Below are positions 52,560-64,000 of a stretch of DNA of 64,000 nucleotides, piece by piece. The notes beneath the pieces were generated by a model. The model did no database searches, had not been told where the DNA came from, and saw only the letters and a program-made list of their open reading frames with translations. Source of the DNA: Agrococcus casei LMG 22410 (lineage in GTDB: Bacteria; Actinomycetota; Actinomycetes; Actinomycetales; Microbacteriaceae). The first letter of the stretch is position 1. Each line of letters starts with the position of its first letter. The position numbers and the translations under genes were made by a program. The stretch covers positions 1 to 64,000 of the forward strand of contig NZ_FUHU01000036.1 in the NCBI RefSeq assembly GCF_900163565.1, read 5' to 3'.

Positions 52560-53069
52560 TCAGCAGACTTCGCCGGCGGGCGCGACTTCCAATGCGTACG
52601 CGGTCTGCATCGTTCTGGTGCCTGAGCCACCGGCCGCTTGGTAGGTCAGCTCGACACCCTTGGCGCTGCCGAGCTCGTCACCCAGGTTGCTGAGACCGAC
52701 AACGACGACGAGCTCCCCGCCTGCGTCGACTGCAATCGGCTCTGAGAAGGCACCGGGGCCGAAGTCGTCGTACGAAGCGCCGACCATGTGGGCGTCTGGA
52801 TCGTCTGGCTGCCTCAGCTCGAACCCTATGAGCTCAAGCCCTTGTGCGTCGATGAGTTCGGCGCCAACGATGCTGAGACTGCGCCCTGATTCATTGGCCA
52901 CATGGCTGAAGCCAATCATGGCGCGGCCCTCGGCGTCTGCGGGCGTGCAGTTCAGACCTGTGCCATCTTCGAGGCTCACCAGAGGCCCGCCTCCAGATAG
53001 CTGTGAACACCCGCTGAGCATCGCGGCAAGCACTATTGCCAACGACAGCCGCGTGCTGCGTCGGAGCAT
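52560..53069 (-). CDS. Putative lipoprotein, 169 aa
   Basis: From ATG 53069 (a GTG codon precedes it). Signal peptide with lipobox MLSGC; mature part is beta-rich with one internal Cys (LNCTP) and a C-terminal Cys (GEVC), which could pair. I do not recognise the family. No membrane helix beyond the signal. It lies 33 bp after the PhoH-like gene stop, in the same direction. Confidence 0.6.
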   Translation of the reverse strand: MLRRSTRLSLAIVLAAMLSGCSQLSGGGPLVSLEDGTGLNCTPADAEGRAMIGFSHVANESGRSLSIVGAELIDAQGLELIGFELRQPDDPDAHMVGASYDDFGPGAFSEPIAVDAGGELVVVVGLSNLGDELGSAKGVELTYQAAGGSGTRTMQTAYALEVAPAGEVC

Positions 53070-53101
53070 CACGCCTTCACGACGTTGCCCATCCTCCACG
53101 G

Positions 53102-54427
53102 CTACCCCTCCAGCAGGCTTGTCACGAGTGCTGCGATCTCGCTGCGCTCGGACCGCGTCAGCGTCACGTGACCGAACAGCTTGTGTCCCTTCAGCGTCTC
53201 GATCACGCTCGCGACACCGTCGTGGCGACCGACGCGCAGGTTGTCGCGCTGCGCGACGTCGTGCGTCAGCACCACTCGCGAGTTCTGGCCGATGCGGCTG
53301 AGCACCGTCAGCAGGACGTTGCGCTCGAGCGACTGCGCCTCGTCGACGATCACGAACGCGTCGTGCAGGCTGCGTCCGCGGATGTGCGTCAGCGGCAGCA
53401 CTTCGAGCATTCCGCGCTCAGCGACCTCGTCGAGCACGTTCTCGCTGACGAATGCGCCGAGCGTGTCATAGATCGCCTGGCCCCACGGGTTCATCTTCTC
53501 TGACTGGTCGCCCGGAAGGTAGCCGAGCTCCTGGCCGCCGACCGCGTAGAGCGGACGGAAGACGATGATCTTCTTGTGCAGACGACGCTCGAGCACGGCT
53601 TCGAGCCCGGCTGCCAGGGCGAGTGCGCTCTTGCCTGTTCCTGCTGAGCCGCCCATCGAGACGATGCCGACCGTGGGGTCGAGCAGCAGGTCGATCGCGA
53701 GGCGCTGCTCGGCAGAGCGGCCGTGCAGGCCGAACAGGTCGCGGTCGCCGCGCACGAGTCCGATGCGGCCCGGCTGCGTCACTCGGCCGAGTGCGCTGCC
53801 CCGCTCCGACGAGATCACGAGACCGGTGTTGACGGGCACGTCGCTGACGACGTCGCTCAGGATCTCGTCCTGCTCGTACAGCTCGTTCACGTCGGCCCCC
53901 GAGAGCGTGATCTGCTCGGTGCCGGTCCAGCCCGACTCGATGGCCTGCTCAGCGAGATACTCTTCAGCCGCCAATCCGATCGACGACGCCTTGACGCGCA
54001 TCGGCATGTCCTTCGACACGACGCAGACGTCGAAGCCGTCGCCCGCGAGGTTCATGGCGACGGCGAGGATGCGCGAGTCGTTGTCGCCCATCTGCAGCCC
54101 GCTCGGCAGCACCTGCTGGCTCGAGTGGTTGAGCTCGACCCGCAGTGTTCCGCCGTTCTCGGTGGGCACCGGAAAGTCGAGACGCTCGTGCACATCGCGA
54201 AGCTCGTCGAGATTGCGCAGCGCCTTGCGGGCGAAGTAGCCGATCTCGGGGTCGTGGCGCTTCTTCTCGAGTTCGGCGATCACGACGACCGGGATGACGA
54301 CCTCGTGCTCTGCGAACCGGTGCAGTGCACCCGGATCAGAGAGAAGGACGCTCGTGTCAAGCACGAACGTCCTCAGGTCTGTGTCGGTGGTCTCAGTCGA
54401 ATCTTGCCGAAGCTGCTCTTGTGTCAT
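53102..54427 (-). CDS. PIN-PhoH ATPase/nuclease fusion (PhoH2-like)
   Basis: 441 residues from ATG 54427. An N-terminal PIN ribonuclease domain starts [20 protein letters not shown] (Asp24) with [20 protein letters not shown] and a further acidic set around [11 protein letters not shown], followed by a PhoH helicase-like ATPase with Walker [14 protein letters not shown] (~253-265) and Walker [14 protein letters not shown]-PhoH proteins unwind and cleave RNA. No antitoxin-like PhoAT gene precedes it. The PIN acidic residues look intact. Confidence 0.88.
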   Translation of the reverse strand: MTQEQLRQDSTETTDTDLRTFVLDTSVLLSDPGALHRFAEHEVVIPVVVIAELEKKRHDPEIGYFARKALRNLDELRDVHERLDFPVPTENGGTLRVELNHSSQQVLPSGLQMGDNDSRILAVAMNLAGDGFDVCVVSKDMPMRVKASSIGLAAEEYLAEQAIESGWTGTEQITLSGADVNELYEQDEILSDVVSDVPVNTGLVISSERGSALGRVTQPGRIGLVRGDRDLFGLHGRSAEQRLAIDLLLDPTVGIVSMGGSAGTGKSALALAAGLEAVLERRLHKKIIVFRPLYAVGGQELGYLPGDQSEKMNPWGQAIYDTLGAFVSENVLDEVAERGMLEVLPLTHIRGRSLHDAFVIVDEAQSLERNVLLTVLSRIGQNSRVVLTHDVAQRDNLRVGRHDGVASVIETLKGHKLFGHVTLTRSERSEIAALVTSLLEG

Positions 54428-54621
54428 TTTGGGCTGCCTAACGCTGGATTTCCACTTGCAGTAAGCCCCGACCCAAGCGCCGCGGCTTCCGTCACTGATG
54501 ACGCTACCCAGGCTCTGAGTTCTGCGACGTGCCAGACACACCGCTCCAGCCATTGTTCACCTGAAAGTCTCTTCAAGTGCAGCTTCAGGGTTGGCAGCAG
54601 CGCGCGGCGACTGCCAGTGCG

Positions 54622-55389
54622 TCACTTGCCGAAGCGTCGCGAGCGGAGGCCGTAGTCGCGCACGGCGCGAAGCAGATCGACCTCGCGCAGGTCGGGTCCG
54701 AGGGCGTCCATGAAGTAGAACTCGGAGTGCGCGCTCTGCCAGAGCATGAAGTCGCTGAGCCGCTGCTCGCCCGACGTGCGGATCACGAGGTCGGGGTCGG
54801 GCTGGCCCTTCGTGTAGAGGTTTGCGCCGATCATGTCGGGCGTGAGCTTGTCGGCCAGCTCCTTGGTGCTGCCCTCGTGGCTCGTGAGGATCTCGCGCAC
54901 GGCATCGACGACCTCGCTGCGTCCGCCGTAGCCGACTGCGAGGTTCACCTGCATGCCGTCTTTCACCTCGGATGAGGTGCGAGCGCTCGTGAGCGAGTCG
55001 CAGACCAGGTCGGGCAGGTTCTTCGAGCTGCCCACGTGGCGGATGCGCCAGTCTTCTGTTCCGGCGAGCTGCTGCGCGAGATCGGCGATGATCTGAAACA
55101 GGTCGGTCAGCTCACTCGCTTCGCGTCCGGTCAGGTTGTCGTTCGAGAGCAGGAACAGCGTGACGACCTCGACACCGAGCTCATCGCACCATTCGAGAAA
55201 CTCGACCATCTTCGCGGCGCCTGCGCGGTGGCCGTGGCCAACCGTCCGCAGCTCGTTCTGCCTCGCCCACCGGCGGTTGCCGTCGAGGATCATGGCGATG
55301 TGCCGCGGAACGGGGCGTGTCTGCAGCTCGCGCCTGAGCCGCCGCTGATACAGGCGGTAGGCGAGTGAAGGTCGACTGCTGGGTTCCAC
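54622..55389 (-). CDS. uppS: Isoprenyl (undecaprenyl) diphosphate synthase
   Basis: 255 residues from GTG 55389. MILDGNRRWARQNELRTVGH contains the catalytic Asp36 and conserved DGNRRWA; LTLFLLSNDNLTGR, IRTSGEQRLSDFMLWQSAHS and EFYFMD are the other Z-prenyl synthase motifs. It makes C50/C55 lipid carrier for the wall. It is divergent from the hemolysin III gene, a common actinobacterial arrangement. Confidence 0.93.
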   Translation of the reverse strand: MEPSSRPSLAYRLYQRRLRRELQTRPVPRHIAMILDGNRRWARQNELRTVGHGHRAGAAKMVEFLEWCDELGVEVVTLFLLSNDNLTGREASELTDLFQIIADLAQQLAGTEDWRIRHVGSSKNLPDLVCDSLTSARTSSEVKDGMQVNLAVGYGGRSEVVDAVREILTSHEGSTKELADKLTPDMIGANLYTKGQPDPDLVIRTSGEQRLSDFMLWQSAHSEFYFMDALGPDLREVDLLRAVRDYGLRSRRFGK

Positions 55390-55485
55390 GTTCTTACGGT
55401 ATCCCAAGAGAAGACACCTCTCAGCACAGGATTCCCCGACCGAACATGCTCGACAGCGCATGGGTATACGCCATAAACTGTTTGC

Positions 55486-56202
55486 GTGATGCCAGACCTC
55501 AGCGAACAGCCCTCCGAACACGGCCAAACGCCTGCCGAGGCTGCCAAGGCTGCAGCTGCGGCCGACCACAAGCCAAGCGCGCGCGGCTGGATCCATGCGA
55601 TCACCCTGCCGGTCGCTCTGTTCGCAGGCCTCGTGCTCGTCGCAATTTCCGAGACACCCGCTGCACGCTGGTCAACTGCGGTGTTCGCCGCATCCGGCGT
55701 CATCCTGTTCGGAATGTCGGCGCTTTATCACCGCTTCAACTGGACCCCGAAGTCGAAGGCCGCGCTGCGCAGGCTCGACCACGCCAACATCTTCATCCTC
55801 ATCGCGGGCACGTACACGCCCATGGCCATGCTCGCGCTGCCGTTTCCGAAGTCGGTGATCCTGCTCTCACTCGTCTGGGGCGGCGCCGTGATCGGCATCC
55901 TGCTTCGGGTCTTCATTCTCAACACCCCACGGTGGCTCTACGTCGCCCTCTATCTGCTGCTCGGATGGGCGGCCGTCATGTACATGGTCGACCTGTTCAC
56001 GTTCAGCCCTGCGATGGCGATCCTGATCATCGTCGGTGGCCTTGCATACTCGGTCGGTGCCGTCGCCTACGCGCTCAAGCGTCCGAACCCGTCGCCGAAG
56101 CATTTCGGATTCCACGAGATATTCCACACCCTCACGGTCGTCGCATGGGGCTGCCACTGGGCCTCCGTGCTGGTCGCGACCCTCACGGTCTCGCAGCAGT
56201 AG
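55486..56202 (+). CDS. trhA: Hemolysin III family membrane protein (YqfA/TrhA type)
   Basis: 238 residues; GTG 55486 or ATG 55489. About seven helices. GMSALYHRFNWTPKSKAALR has the SALYHR family signature, with a second His set in HANIFILIAGTYTP and FHEIFHTLTVVAWGCHW. The family is involved in membrane-fluidity/energy homeostasis; the hemolytic name is historical. Confidence 0.88.
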   Translation: MMPDLSEQPSEHGQTPAEAAKAAAAADHKPSARGWIHAITLPVALFAGLVLVAISETPAARWSTAVFAASGVILFGMSALYHRFNWTPKSKAALRRLDHANIFILIAGTYTPMAMLALPFPKSVILLSLVWGGAVIGILLRVFILNTPRWLYVALYLLLGWAAVMYMVDLFTFSPAMAILIIVGGLAYSVGAVAYALKRPNPSPKHFGFHEIFHTLTVVAWGCHWASVLVATLTVSQQ

Positions 56203-56254
56203 GCCTCAGCCCCTCACCAGGATCCGCTCAGCCCATGCCTCTAGCATCCTGAAC

Positions 56255-57400
56255 GTGACGACCCGACGCATCGCGAGGCTGCTGCTCGCCGCAACAGCCG
56301 CGGCGGCAATGACGCTGACCGCGACCGGCTGCGTGGTCGTGCCTGCCGTCATCGACCAGCTGCAGCCCGTGCCCATCCAGACCGACCCGCCCCCACAGCC
56401 GAATCCTCCCGGCCCTGACGGCGAGCCCGACGGCCAGGACGACCCCACACAGGGACCGAATCCCGACGGTGGCGAGCAGGTGCCTGCGCCCGACCCTGAC
56501 GAGCTCGGTCTCTACCTCGACGGGGCGACAGACACGAGCGGCTCACAGCTGCTGCACGACGACCCCGTCGACGTCGTCGTCCCTCCGAGTGCCGGCACCC
56601 CTGACAACTGGACGACCGGCCCCAACCTCTACGCCGAGGAGTCTGCCGGGTCGGCCTTCATGCCGAACACAGAGCCCGGCAGCGCCTTCCACCTCATGCA
56701 GTCGTCGGTCGGGCGCATGTACGCGACGATGGCGAACGGCAGCCGCAGCGCCTGCTCGGGCACTGTCGTGAACTCCGACAACGGCAGCGTCATCGCAACC
56801 GCCGCACACTGCGTCTGGGACTTCGACGCGAACGCGCCCCTGCGCGAGATCCTGTTCGTGCCCGGCGACCGCGGCAACGCGCAGACGAGCCCGTGGGGCA
56901 TCTGGGCAGTCGACCGGGTCTGGGTCCCCGACGAATTCACTGACACCGCGATGGTCGACTCCGACGGCCGCACCATGGGCGAGGGCTGGGCCTACGACTA
57001 CGCGTTCGCCACGATCGCACCGAACAGCAGCGGCGAGGTCATCCAGAGCTACACCGGCGGCCAGGGCATCTCGTTCGCGCAGCAGTACGCAGGAATCGTG
57101 ACGGTGGGGTACCCCTCAGACCCGCCGTACGACGGGCAGTCGCCTCGGTACTGCGCCACCGCATCCCCGGGCTTCGGAACGATGTACTGGCCGCACACCA
57201 CCATTCGCTGCAACATGACCGGCGGCTCGTCCGGATCGGGCTGGCTGACCGGCGCGAGCTTTCAATCCGGTGCCGGCTACCTGACAGCCGTAACATCGAC
57301 AGGAAACTCATATTCAGAGGCAGAGCCTCCGTGGATGCTCTCAGGAGCACTCTTCGGAGCCACCGCCCACGAACTGTTCCAAGCCGCGGAGGCAGCATGA
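56255..57400 (+). CDS. Secreted trypsin-like serine protease, lipoprotein (copy 1)
   Basis: 381 residues from GTG 56255: signal peptide with lipobox-like LTATGC (Cys ~26), a long Pro/Gly/Asp-rich linker (~40-110), then an S1-type domain. Triad: His in TAAHCV (~184), Asp in YDYAFATI and Ser in GGSSGSGWLTG (~323). Overlaps the next gene by 4 bp. The linker DGEPDGQDDPTQGPNPDGGE suggests a wall-spanning spacer. Confidence 0.85.
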   Translation: MTTRRIARLLLAATAAAAMTLTATGCVVVPAVIDQLQPVPIQTDPPPQPNPPGPDGEPDGQDDPTQGPNPDGGEQVPAPDPDELGLYLDGATDTSGSQLLHDDPVDVVVPPSAGTPDNWTTGPNLYAEESAGSAFMPNTEPGSAFHLMQSSVGRMYATMANGSRSACSGTVVNSDNGSVIATAAHCVWDFDANAPLREILFVPGDRGNAQTSPWGIWAVDRVWVPDEFTDTAMVDSDGRTMGEGWAYDYAFATIAPNSSGEVIQSYTGGQGISFAQQYAGIVTVGYPSDPPYDGQSPRYCATASPGFGTMYWPHTTIRCNMTGGSSGSGWLTGASFQSGAGYLTAVTSTGNSYSEAEPPWMLSGALFGATAHELFQAAEAA

Positions 57401-58485
57401 AGAAGCTCACCCGATCACTCAGAGCGCTCGCTATTGCGACCGTCGCGGCCACTGCGCTCTCCGGCTGCGTCTTCGTGCCGGCGCTGCTCGAGGGACCTCC
57501 CGTGCAGGATCCCGACCAGTCGCCGACCAGCACGGGCTTCACGCCGCCGCCGACCCCGACGACGACGCCGACTGCTGAGCCGACCGAGACGCCCACCGCG
57601 GACCCCACGGCACCGCCTGAGGCCGAGAGCGTGAGCCTCGGCGAGCTGCGCGACGGCAACCCGCTGACCTCCGACTCGGGCGAAGCAGCAGACGAGCCGA
57701 TCGACGTCACCATTCCCCCTTCGACCGGCACCGCGGCCCCAGGGCCCAACCAGTACGGAGACGTCAACGACGGCCAGGCGTTCACGCCCTCTGACGGCGA
57801 GCTCGTGGCCTCGACGGTCGGCCGCCTCTACATCGAGTTTCCGGGCGGCCGCACGATGGTCTGCAGCGGCACGGTCGTGAACTCCGAATACGGCAACATG
57901 GTCGTCACAGCAGCCCACTGCCTCTACAGCGCGATCGACGGCGAGATGTCGAGTCGTGTGCAGTTCGTTCCGGCCGACGCCGACAACGGCAACACCGCCC
58001 CGTACGGCCTGTGGGAGGGCGACGAGTGGATCGTCCCGCAGGTCTTCGTCGACACGGCCAAAGAGGCCGACAACCGATCGACGGGGCGCGGATGGGCATA
58101 CGACTTCGGGTGGGTGCGCCTGCTTCCCGACGGCTCAGGGGCGAACGTGCAGGACTACACGGGCGGTCAGGGCATCAGCTTCAACCAGCAGTACCAGGGC
58201 GGGCTGCTCGTGGGCTACCCGAGCGGCCCTCCGTTCGACGGCAACTCGCAGCGCTACTGCTCGCAGCAGCACCTCGGATTCGGCACGATGTACTGGCCGC
58301 ACCTGACGATCAGCTGCAGCATGACCCCTGGCATCTCAGGCGGCGGCTGGCTGACCGGCGTCGACCCGTCGACGGGCGCCGGCTACGTGGGCGCCGTCTA
58401 CTCGACCGTGCTGCCTGACAGCGGCAGCGGAGCGATGCTCGGCTCGCTCGCCTACGACCTCATGAAAGAGATCGAGCAGCCCTAG
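57397..58485 (+). CDS. Secreted trypsin-like serine protease, lipoprotein (copy 2)
   Basis: 362 residues from ATG 57397. Lipobox ALSGC (Cys24), a Pro/Thr/Glu-rich linker (TPTAEPTETPTADPTAPPEA), and the same S1 domain: His in TAAHCLYS, Asp in YDFGWVRL, Ser in GISGGGWLTG. It shares the blocks YTGGQGISF and FGTMYWPH with copy 1, so the two are tandem duplicates with diverged linkers. Ends in a strong terminator that overlaps the stop. Confidence 0.87.
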   Translation: MKKLTRSLRALAIATVAATALSGCVFVPALLEGPPVQDPDQSPTSTGFTPPPTPTTTPTAEPTETPTADPTAPPEAESVSLGELRDGNPLTSDSGEAADEPIDVTIPPSTGTAAPGPNQYGDVNDGQAFTPSDGELVASTVGRLYIEFPGGRTMVCSGTVVNSEYGNMVVTAAHCLYSAIDGEMSSRVQFVPADADNGNTAPYGLWEGDEWIVPQVFVDTAKEADNRSTGRGWAYDFGWVRLLPDGSGANVQDYTGGQGISFNQQYQGGLLVGYPSGPPFDGNSQRYCSQQHLGFGTMYWPHLTISCSMTPGISGGGWLTGVDPSTGAGYVGAVYSTVLPDSGSGAMLGSLAYDLMKEIEQP

Positions 58486-58499
58486 GGCTGCCCGATCTC
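58468..58499 (+). terminator. Intrinsic terminator after protease copy 2
   Basis: GAGATCGAGCAGCCC (58468-58482) pairs with GGGCTGCCCGATCTC (58485-58499) with one mismatch and a two-base gap, followed by TCTGATGCTTCT. The stop codon TAG lies in the loop. Confidence 0.88.
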
Positions 58500-58529
58500 T
58501 CTGATGCTTCTGGCCGTCGTGCGGCCCTG

Positions 58530-61331
<2,802 letters not shown>

Positions 61332-61361
61332 GAAATGCTCTCCTGAAAAATGTTACGGAAC

Positions 61362-61386
61362 GGTAACCGCGTTCAATGGTAACCGC
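61362..61386. repeat. Direct repeats GGTAACCGC in the secA leader
   Basis: GGTAACCGC occurs at 61362-61370 and again at 61378-61386 (16 bp apart), in the 71 bp between hpf stop and secA start. The first copy also sits in a small GAACG...CGTTC hairpin. It is either a regulator site for secA or part of the hpf terminator. Confidence 0.5.
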
Positions 61387-61402
61387 TCCTGTGGAGGAGA
61401 GA

Positions 61403-62050
61403 CTACTCGTCTGCTCCCAGCGAGATCACTCCGTACGACCATCCCTTGCGCCGGTAGACCACATTCGCCTCGTTGGTCTCGGAATTCTGGAACAGGTAGA
61501 ACGGATGCCCGACCAGCTCCATCTGGTCGATCGCCTCGCGAGGTGTCAGCGCGACTGCCGCGAATCGCTTCTCGCGAATCACGACGGGCGACCACTCTTC
61601 TTCTTCGAATGCGGCGCCGTCTGTGCTCGCGGGGGCCTCGCCTGCTGCGACGCTCTCGATGGTCTCCGGGGGCGCGGGCTGCAGCCCGTGGTCGGCGAAG
61701 CCGTTGGTCGCCGCCTCGACGAGCGATGACTTGTGACGGTTGCGGTGGTCGGTGCGCTTGTCGTGCAGCCGACGAGCGCGCTCCATCACGCGGTGGTAGG
61801 CCTGGTCGAACGCGCGGTACTTGTCGGCTCCCTCGGCCTCAGACCGGATCACGCCGCCCGGTCCGCGAACGGTGATCTCGACCCTGGCGCCGGCAGCCTG
61901 CGCGTCGTGAGCCTTCGAGTGAGAAGACAGCTTCACTGAGAGCACCTGCGCCCTCGGGAGCAGCTGGCTCACCTTGTTCACCTTCTCGGTCGTGTACTCG
62001 CGAAAGCGATCGGTGATGGTGGCATTTCGGCCGGAAACAGTGATGTCCAC
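61403..62050 (-). CDS. hpf: Ribosome hibernation-promoting factor, long form
   Basis: 215 residues from GTG 62050 (CAGGAGGTC upstream): N-terminal S30AE domain (VDITVSGRNATITDRFREYT, ~1-105), a linker, and the C-terminal dimerisation domain ending QNSETNEANVVYRRKGWSYG. The long form joins two 70S ribosomes into a 100S particle in stationary phase. Sits upstream of secA in the usual actinobacterial order. Confidence 0.94.
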   Translation of the reverse strand: MDITVSGRNATITDRFREYTTEKVNKVSQLLPRAQVLSVKLSSHSKAHDAQAAGARVEITVRGPGGVIRSEAEGADKYRAFDQAYHRVMERARRLHDKRTDHRNRHKSSLVEAATNGFADHGLQPAPPETIESVAAGEAPASTDGAAFEEEEWSPVVIREKRFAAVALTPREAIDQMELVGHPFYLFQNSETNEANVVYRRKGWSYGVISLGADE

Positions 62051-62081
62051 GATGACCTCCTGAAGTTGGGGTTCTGCAATT

Positions 62082-62735
62082 CTAATCAGCATTTCGACCA
62101 CTGCGGCGCACCGTTCTGGCGATTGCTGCGCCTCCGACGAAATCGGCCCCCGCATCCTGCACCGCCCGAGCGGCTGCGAGCATGGTCGCACCCGTCGTCA
62201 CGACGTCGTCGACGACCAGCACGCGAAGTCCGGAGAAGTCGGATGCCCGCCCCAGTCGTCGCACCGGCTCGAGTTCGCGAGCGGCCGAGAGTCGCTCGTC
62301 CCTCGACCGCCTCTTCTGCGTGCCCGGCACTGCTCCGGTCGTGAAGCGCATCCGCACGATCTGCAGCTCTCGCCGCCTGGCGATCTCGCCTGCCAGCCAC
62401 TCGACGCAGTGGAATCCGCGGCGACGCACCCCCGCCCTGCTGGGCGGCACGACTGCCACTGCGTCTGCAGCCGGGCATCCGTCTGCCAGCGCCTGCCCGA
62501 GCCTTCTGGTCGCCGCCACGCTGCCGCGCTCCTTGCAGGCGAGCACCGCCGACTTCAGGTCGCCGTCGTAGTCGCCGAGGGCGGTCAGCTGCTCGTGTTC
62601 GCCGAGTGCGAACCGCCTCGGCTGCCAGCGTGTCAGGCACGCGTCGCACAGCGATGCCGCCGAGACGCCGCAGCCGACGCACGCGACCGGCCACAGCACA
62701 TCGGCCGCTTCTCGCAGCAGGCTCGCGATCTTCAT
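62082..62735 (-). CDS. comF: ComF-family phosphoribosyltransferase-like protein
   Basis: 217 residues from ATG 62735. A zinc-ribbon CVGCGVSAASLCDAC at ~19-33 and a PRTase domain with RVLVVDDVVTTGATMLAAA (PRPP-binding) near the C-terminus. ComF is needed for DNA uptake in Bacillus; its role in actinobacteria is unclear. Lies 11 bp after lpqB. Confidence 0.9.
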   Translation of the reverse strand: MKIASLLREAADVLWPVACVGCGVSAASLCDACLTRWQPRRFALGEHEQLTALGDYDGDLKSAVLACKERGSVAATRRLGQALADGCPAADAVAVVPPSRAGVRRRGFHCVEWLAGEIARRRELQIVRMRFTTGAVPGTQKRRSRDERLSAARELEPVRRLGRASDFSGLRVLVVDDVVTTGATMLAAARAVQDAGADFVGGAAIARTVRRSGRNAD

Positions 62736-62746
62736 GACTCCCCCGT

Positions 62747-64000
62747 TCAGGAGACGAGGAACTCTGCCTCGCTCACTGCGGCGAATCGTACGACGCTGCC
62801 GGGGGACATCGAGTAGATCGACCCGCTGCCTGTGAGTGCGACGACCCCGTTGGTCGTTCCGCTGGCCGCTATGTCGGCGATCGGGTCGGCTGGTGACACG
62901 AGTCCTGTGACGGATCCGTCGAGCCCGAGGATCGACACCTGCGTCACGCCCGCGTCTGTCGTCAGCAGCGCCATTGACGACAGACTCGTCCATTCGAGGT
63001 CGAGCGCGGTTCCGGCGGTGGGGGTGATCGTCGGGCCCAGCACGACGCTCGTCGGCTCGCCCGCTGCCCTGACGACGCTGAAGAGATGCACCGTGGTCGC
63101 GCCTTCGGTTCGCGTGGCGACGGCGATGCGCGTGCCGTCGGGCGAGACCTGCATGGCCGAGGCGCGCTGGCCTCCGAGATCCATGAGGAAGGTGTTCTCG
63201 ACGCCGTCCATCCACGTGTGGATGCCGGGGCTGTCGCCGTCGTCGATCCACCAGACGGCACCGTGGCGATCCACCGACGGCGTCGTCGAGGCCTTGGCTG
63301 TGATCTCGGTCGTCGCGCCGTCTGAGAGCCACGAGATCTCGCCGCCCGACTGCACGGCTCCGGCCTGCACGGTCTCGGCGCCGGGAATCGGCGTGAAGGC
63401 CGTCGCACCGAGGTCGTCGAGCTGCGATCCGATGTCGGGCACGATCTCGCCATCGGTCTCGGCAGCGCGCAGCACTCCATCTGCGAACATCAGCGGCTCG
63501 TGCCACAGCACCGACTCGTCTGCCGGCTCGGCTTCGGTGCTGAGCCCCACGGCGGTGCCGCCTGCGACGCGCACTTCGACTGCTCCGACTCCAGTGCCGA
63601 TGAGCGAGTTCTTCACCTGCAACGCAAAGCGAGAAAGCTCCTGCCAGGTCGCAGACTGCGGGCTCGCGACGTCAAGCGTCATGGACAAGCCGCCGCCTGG
63701 CCTGTCTGACACGGAACCCTGCAGCGTGGCGCCGGGAGCCGCGGCCGAGACGACAGAGGACTCGAGCCAGGTCGCGGGGCCGGCGAGCAGAGCTTCTATG
63801 ACCTGCTCGTCGAGTGACGCGTCGCTGATTCTGAACCACCTGTTGTCAGGCACCATGTACCCGCCGTCGAGCGTGAACCACTGCACCGGCTGGGCGCGGT
63901 AGAGGCGCTCGAAGTGGAACGACGACACGAGCACGCCGTCTGGCAGGCTCGCGAGACGCCACTCGCCATCGACCTGCTCGAGGCTGAAGTTGAGAATGCT
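62747..64000 (-). CDS. lpqB: LpqB-type lipoprotein, C-terminal part (truncated by window edge)
   Basis: The frame is open from 64000 to the stop at 62747 (417 residues present); the N-terminus with the lipobox lies outside. The visible part starts in the GerMN-like region (SILNFSLEQVDGEWRLASLP) and continues through a beta-propeller with the block VDRHGAVWWIDDGDSPGIHT. LpqB works with the MtrAB two-component system, whose genes normally lie just upstream. Followed directly by comF. Confidence 0.9.
   Translation of the reverse strand, partial: SILNFSLEQVDGEWRLASLPDGVLVSSFHFERLYRAQPVQWFTLDGGYMVPDNRWFRISDASLDEQVIEALLAGPATWLESSVVSAAAPGATLQGSVSDRPGGGLSMTLDVASPQSATWQELSRFALQVKNSLIGTGVGAVEVRVAGGTAVGLSTEAEPADESVLWHEPLMFADGVLRAAETDGEIVPDIGSQLDDLGATAFTPIPGAETVQAGAVQSGGEISWLSDGATTEITAKASTTPSVDRHGAVWWIDDGDSPGIHTWMDGVENTFLMDLGGQRASAMQVSPDGTRIAVATRTEGATTVHLFSVVRAAGEPTSVVLGPTITPTAGTALDLEWTSLSSMALLTTDAGVTQVSILGLDGSVTGLVSPADPIADIAASGTTNGVVALTGSGSIYSMSPGSVVRFAAVSEAEFLVS

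Overview
The window is a 64 kb piece of a GC-rich actinobacterial chromosome. Gene content and order (lpqB-comF-hpf-secA, thiL next to a DUF3515 lipoprotein, xseA-xseB-DUF4245-fumC, uppS divergent from a hemolysin III gene, TgpA/DUF58/MoxR, BioQ-bioYMN) point to the Micrococcales, most likely a Microbacteriaceae relative. This placement is inference from gene families; no 16S gene is present. Nearly all of the window is ordinary core chromosome with short intergenic gaps.

The left 1.3 kb is the only clear accessory region: the end of an IS30-like transposase, an internally deleted IS3 element that keeps its terminal inverted repeats, and the last 39 codons of a tyrosine recombinase ending 14 bp from tRNA-Arg(CCG). 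This looks like the decayed end of an element once integrated at that tRNA. Next come a biotin uptake locus (TetR/BioQ-like repressor, tandem TGAAC-N3-GTTCA operators, bioY-bioM-bioN), an acyltransferase, and a copper locus (CsoR operator, csoR, Cys-rich copper chaperone, copper P-type ATPase). A RamB/ScfR-type regulator is divergent from GTP-dependent PEP carboxykinase. A TPM-domain membrane protein and a PspA homologue follow and form a likely envelope-stress pair.

From 14 to 31 kb lie a crotonase, a small HExxH protein, an amidase, uracil-DNA glycosylase, an S51-like peptidase, a transglutaminase/DUF58/MoxR operon, coaD, recG, rsmD, thiL, a DUF3515 lipoprotein, an SseB-like protein, a DEDDh exonuclease, rmuC and a two-subunit 3-oxoacid CoA-transferase. 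From 32 to 42 kb are gluconeogenic and central-carbon genes (glpX, class II fba, fumC), ispH, exonuclease VII and an S9 oligopeptidase. With pckG this gives PEPCK, aldolase and FBPase in one window, though in separate operons.

From 42 to 49 kb lie a fused E1 alpha/beta 2-oxoacid dehydrogenase with its E2, a VOC protein, a GntR/FCD regulator and an AtoE-type short-chain fatty acid transporter. A shared ATTGGATCCAAT-like site lies upstream of E1, of the VOC-gntR pair and of the transporter, which suggests a small local regulon. The right end holds metQ-metN-metI, an orphan prepilin peptidase, a PIN-PhoH ATPase, uppS, hemolysin III, two tandem secreted trypsin-like lipoproteins, secA, hpf, comF and the C-terminal part of lpqB, which runs off the edge.

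No rRNA, CRISPR array, prophage or riboswitch was recognised.
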